Assembly (NCBI RefSeq): GCF_003724155.1 | Contig: NZ_RJJQ01000012.1 | Span: forward strand, 1-64,000 | Length of the DNA stretch: 64,000 nucleotides | Origin: Flexivirga caeni | GTDB taxonomy: Bacteria > Actinomycetota > Actinomycetes > Actinomycetales > Dermatophilaceae | Reading direction: 5' to 3' | In this document: one piece after another, positions 61,914-64,000 of the stretch | Numbering within the stretch: position 1 is the stretch's first letter | Layout: every line of letters starts with the position of its first letter | Program-made: the position numbers and the translations under genes | The notes under the pieces: model-generated | Seen by the model: only the letters and a program-made list of their open reading frames with translations | Databases searched by the model: none | Told to the model about the DNA's origin: nothing

Positions 61914-62804
61914 TCAGCCCTCCGCGGCGCGCTCGGCCAGGGTGTCGACGGCAGCGCGGGGGACCACGATCACCGGGACCGGCGAAGCGCGCACGATCCG
62001 CATCCCGTTGGAACCGAGGAAGACTCGCCGACCCGTGCTCATGTCGCTGGAGCCGACGACGAGCACGTCTCCGGTTTCCCACTCCAGGCCCTCGACGGCA
62101 TCAGTCCAGGATTCGCCGGTGCGGACGATCGTGTCGGCGACCTTCGGTGCGTTCGGCAGGGCTTTCACTACGGTGAGCACCTCCTGCGCCTTGTCGTGGA
62201 TGTCACGGGTGAGAGCCTGCATCGATTCGGGGGTCGCGGACCGCGGCTGAACCACGAATGCCGCCAACTGGAGTTCCGCGCCGGTCTGGGCGCAGATTCC
62301 TGCGGCGGCCAGCACCAGGCCGGACTTGCTGGCCTGACCACCGAATGCGGCGACCACCCGAGTCACCCTGTCGTTCCGGCTTGTCCGGAAGCCGCGCGGC
62401 GCCAAGGCGATCGGCACCGGGCTGGAGTGCACCAGGTGGTTCGCGACGCTGCCGAGACTCACCCGGCCGAGCATCCCGTGAGCGGAGTTTCCGACGACGA
62501 TCAGATCCGCGGATTCCTGCTCGCCCAACTGGGTCAGGGCACTCGGGATCGAATGGCCGTCCTGGATCCGGAACTCGACGTCGACGCCTTCGGGTGCGCG
62601 CGACTTGGCGTCCGCCATCGCCTCGGACAGCTGCTCGCGCAGAATGTCCCGGTAGTGGATGTCGATGGTGGGCACGCCCTCGTCATCCGCGGCGAATGCC
62701 GACACCACCAAGAGCTTGGAACTAGCTGAGCGAGCCCACAGGGCTCCGAGGCGAAGCGCTTCGCGGCCACCCGACCCGGAACGATAGGCAACAATCGTGG
62801 TCAC
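61914..62804 (-). CDS. Universal stress protein, two UspA domains
   Basis: A 296-residue protein with two Usp domains, each with the ATP-binding pattern: VGNSAHGMLGRVSLGSVANHL near 118-138 and VVGSSDMSTGRRVFLGSNGMRI near 252-272. The start is GTG 62804, chosen because AAGGAG lies 7 bases upstream. It is downstream of the APC permease gene on the same strand (44-base gap), an association also seen in other actinobacteria. Confidence 0.88.
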   Translation of the reverse strand: MTTIVAYRSGSGGREALRLGALWARSASSKLLVVSAFAADDEGVPTIDIHYRDILREQLSEAMADAKSRAPEGVDVEFRIQDGHSIPSALTQLGEQESADLIVVGNSAHGMLGRVSLGSVANHLVHSSPVPIALAPRGFRTSRNDRVTRVVAAFGGQASKSGLVLAAAGICAQTGAELQLAAFVVQPRSATPESMQALTRDIHDKAQEVLTVVKALPNAPKVADTIVRTGESWTDAVEGLEWETGDVLVVGSSDMSTGRRVFLGSNGMRIVRASPVPVIVVPRAAVDTLAERAAEG

Positions 62805-62848
62805 AACATCTCCTTGCATGAGGGCGGACGGTGCGGAGGGACTTCGAA

Positions 62849-64000
62849 CTATTCGGACAGCAGGTCGGTCCGGCCGAGGTCGGCGTCGATGGCGCGCTGC
62901 ACCTGCTCAGCGGTCCGGGTGCAATTGACGGCCCAGAAGAAGATCACCAGGGAGAAGACGATCACTACGCCCAGGTCGACATAGTTCGGCAGCCAGTTGA
63001 GGTGCCCGTCGTGATCGGGGTCGGTCCCCGCGCCATACCGGCCGAGGTAGCCGATGACGGCGGTGCCGGCCAGCCACACCGGAACCCAGACCGCGTTCTT
63101 GACCCCGTCGAAAGGATCGGCCGCACGTCGGGAGCCGATCGCGAACAAGATCAGGCCGAGGACCAGCACGATCATCAGCTTCCAGGTGTTGTCCCAGCCA
63201 CCCCAGTAGATGAGGAAGTTCGCAGAGATGAAACCGATCGGCAGCAGCACTTTCGGGATCGGCATCGTGTAGGCGCGTGCCCGGTCGGGGTCCTTCTTGT
63301 GCAGCCCGGCCAGGGCGATCGGGGCGAAGCCATACATGATCGCCGTGAAGGCCGTGACCATGTTCACGATCACCGACCAGCTCTTGAACGGGCCGAAGCC
63401 GATACAGCCGATGATCGCGGAGGCGATGATCGCGTTGACCGGGACTCCATTCGGGCTCACCTTCGACAGGAAGCCGGGCATCTCCGGCTCTTTGCCCAGG
63501 TTGTAGGTCAGTCGCGAGGTGGTGCCCATGTAGACGACGCCGGTGGCGCTGGGGGAGATGACCGCGTCGGCGATCAGCAAAGTGCCCAGCCAGGTCACGC
63601 CCACGGCCTCAGCCAGCGTGTACCAGGCGCTGCTGGTGTTGGCGTTCGCGACCCCGAGTGGGGTTTGCCAGCCGTGGGCGATGTCCGAGGGCGAGACACC
63701 CAGGACGAAGGCCACCTCCAGCAGCGCATAGATCCCGGCGCCGATGACCATCGCGACGATGATCGCCTTGGACAGGTCCTTGCCCGGATTCTTGGCCTCA
63801 CCGGCCAGCTGAGCGGCCTGCTCAAAACCCTGGAGCGCGAAGGCCACACCAGCAGCGGGCAGCGCGGACAGGATGCCATGAATGCCGTCCGGAGCGAAGC
63901 CGCCGGCGTGGGCATTGTTCAGGTTGCCCAGGTGGTGCGACTCATACAGGACGACCACGACCGCCAGCAGCGGGATCGCGGTCTTCCAGATCATCATGAT
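62849..64000 (-). CDS. APC family amino acid permease, 5' end outside window
   Basis: The C-terminal 383 or so residues of a basic/neutral amino acid permease of the APC superfamily. Hydrophobic helices alternate with short loops; GVAFALQGFEQAAQLAGEAKNPGKDLSKAI near the window edge is the conserved E-A-K-N-P region of helix 6, and TSRLTYNLGKEPEMPGFLSKVSPNGVP is the family loop. The C-terminus is a short charged tail (IDADLGRTDLLSE). It precedes the universal stress gene by 44 bases. Confidence 0.88.
   Translation of the reverse strand: MMMIWKTAIPLLAVVVVLYESHHLGNLNNAHAGGFAPDGIHGILSALPAAGVAFALQGFEQAAQLAGEAKNPGKDLSKAIIVAMVIGAGIYALLEVAFVLGVSPSDIAHGWQTPLGVANANTSSAWYTLAEAVGVTWLGTLLIADAVISPSATGVVYMGTTSRLTYNLGKEPEMPGFLSKVSPNGVPVNAIIASAIIGCIGFGPFKSWSVIVNMVTAFTAIMYGFAPIALAGLHKKDPDRARAYTMPIPKVLLPIGFISANFLIYWGGWDNTWKLMIVLVLGLILFAIGSRRAADPFDGVKNAVWVPVWLAGTAVIGYLGRYGAGTDPDHDGHLNWLPNYVDLGVVIVFSLVIFFWAVNCTRTAEQVQRAIDADLGRTDLLSE

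Overview
The window is high-GC actinobacterial DNA. A WhiB7-type regulator, AdnAB, MoeZ, UvrD2, DUF3107, two UPF0182 proteins and an actinobacterial-style initiator tRNA all point that way, most likely to the order Micrococcales (Dermacoccaceae or Intrasporangiaceae-like); the exact genus cannot be read from the sequence. The gene order helicase, ferritin-like, DUF3107, TetR, MoeZ, ATL, AdnA, AdnB, NudC, UvrD2, WhiB7, ABC1 kinase, cyclodehydratase-like, DUF2342-like, PDZ-Lon and UPF0182 resembles, from memory, the Rv3193c-Rv3211 neighbourhood of Mycobacterium tuberculosis. It therefore reads as a conserved backbone into which accessory blocks have been inserted.

Layout. 1-1.5 kb: a frameshifted DUF222/HNH gene and a gene-free stretch. 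1.5-7.7 kb: cell-wall polymer genes (a CDP-ribitol synthase-type cytidylyltransferase-SDR fusion and a TagGH/Wzm-Wzt-type ABC exporter) around a first UPF0182 gene. 7.7-17 kb: PHP phosphoesterase, LuxR regulator, DEAD-box helicase, ferritin-like protein, GlsB/YmgE stress protein with a SigB/SigF-type promoter, and a MacB-like ABC pair. 17-33 kb: the backbone of regulation and DNA repair, ending in whiB7 with a long leader holding an upstream ORF and an intrinsic attenuator. 33.3-45.3 kb: an accessory block (PucR, M20 amidohydrolase, COG3375 GNAT, N-succinylamino acid racemase-like enolase, S12 serine hydrolase and a five-gene peptide ABC transporter). 45.3-47.5 kb: backbone again (ABC1 kinase, cyclodehydratase-like protein). 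47.6-51.7 kb: a second accessory block, an operon of DUF2249, NnrS-like membrane protein and a very large membrane-bound copper nitrite reductase. 51.8-59.8 kb: YgjP-like peptidase, NUDIX, DUF2342-like protein, MoaE, PDZ-Lon protease, PPA1309-like protein and a second UPF0182. 59.9-61.6 kb: initiator tRNA-Met, a decayed tyrosine integrase and a PIN toxin-antitoxin pair. 61.9 kb to the end: a universal stress protein and a truncated APC permease.

How the genes work together. The 33-45 kb block fits a D- to L-amino acid conversion route: peptide uptake by the ABC transporter, cleavage by the S12 enzyme, N-succinylation of the D-amino acid by the GNAT protein, racemisation by the enolase, and hydrolysis to the free L-amino acid by the M20 enzyme, all possibly under PucR. 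The first three enzymes lie in one overlapping cistron run and every enolase catalytic residue is present. The nitrite reductase operon combines twelve or more membrane helices, an extra cupredoxin and a two-domain CuNIR in one chain, preceded by a candidate operator. The backbone genes link end resection (AdnAB), nucleotide-pool and NAD-RNA hydrolysis (NudC), helicase repair (UvrD2), alkyl-damage recognition (ATL) and antibiotic stress response (WhiB7).

All functions are inferred from sequence reading alone; no database search was run.
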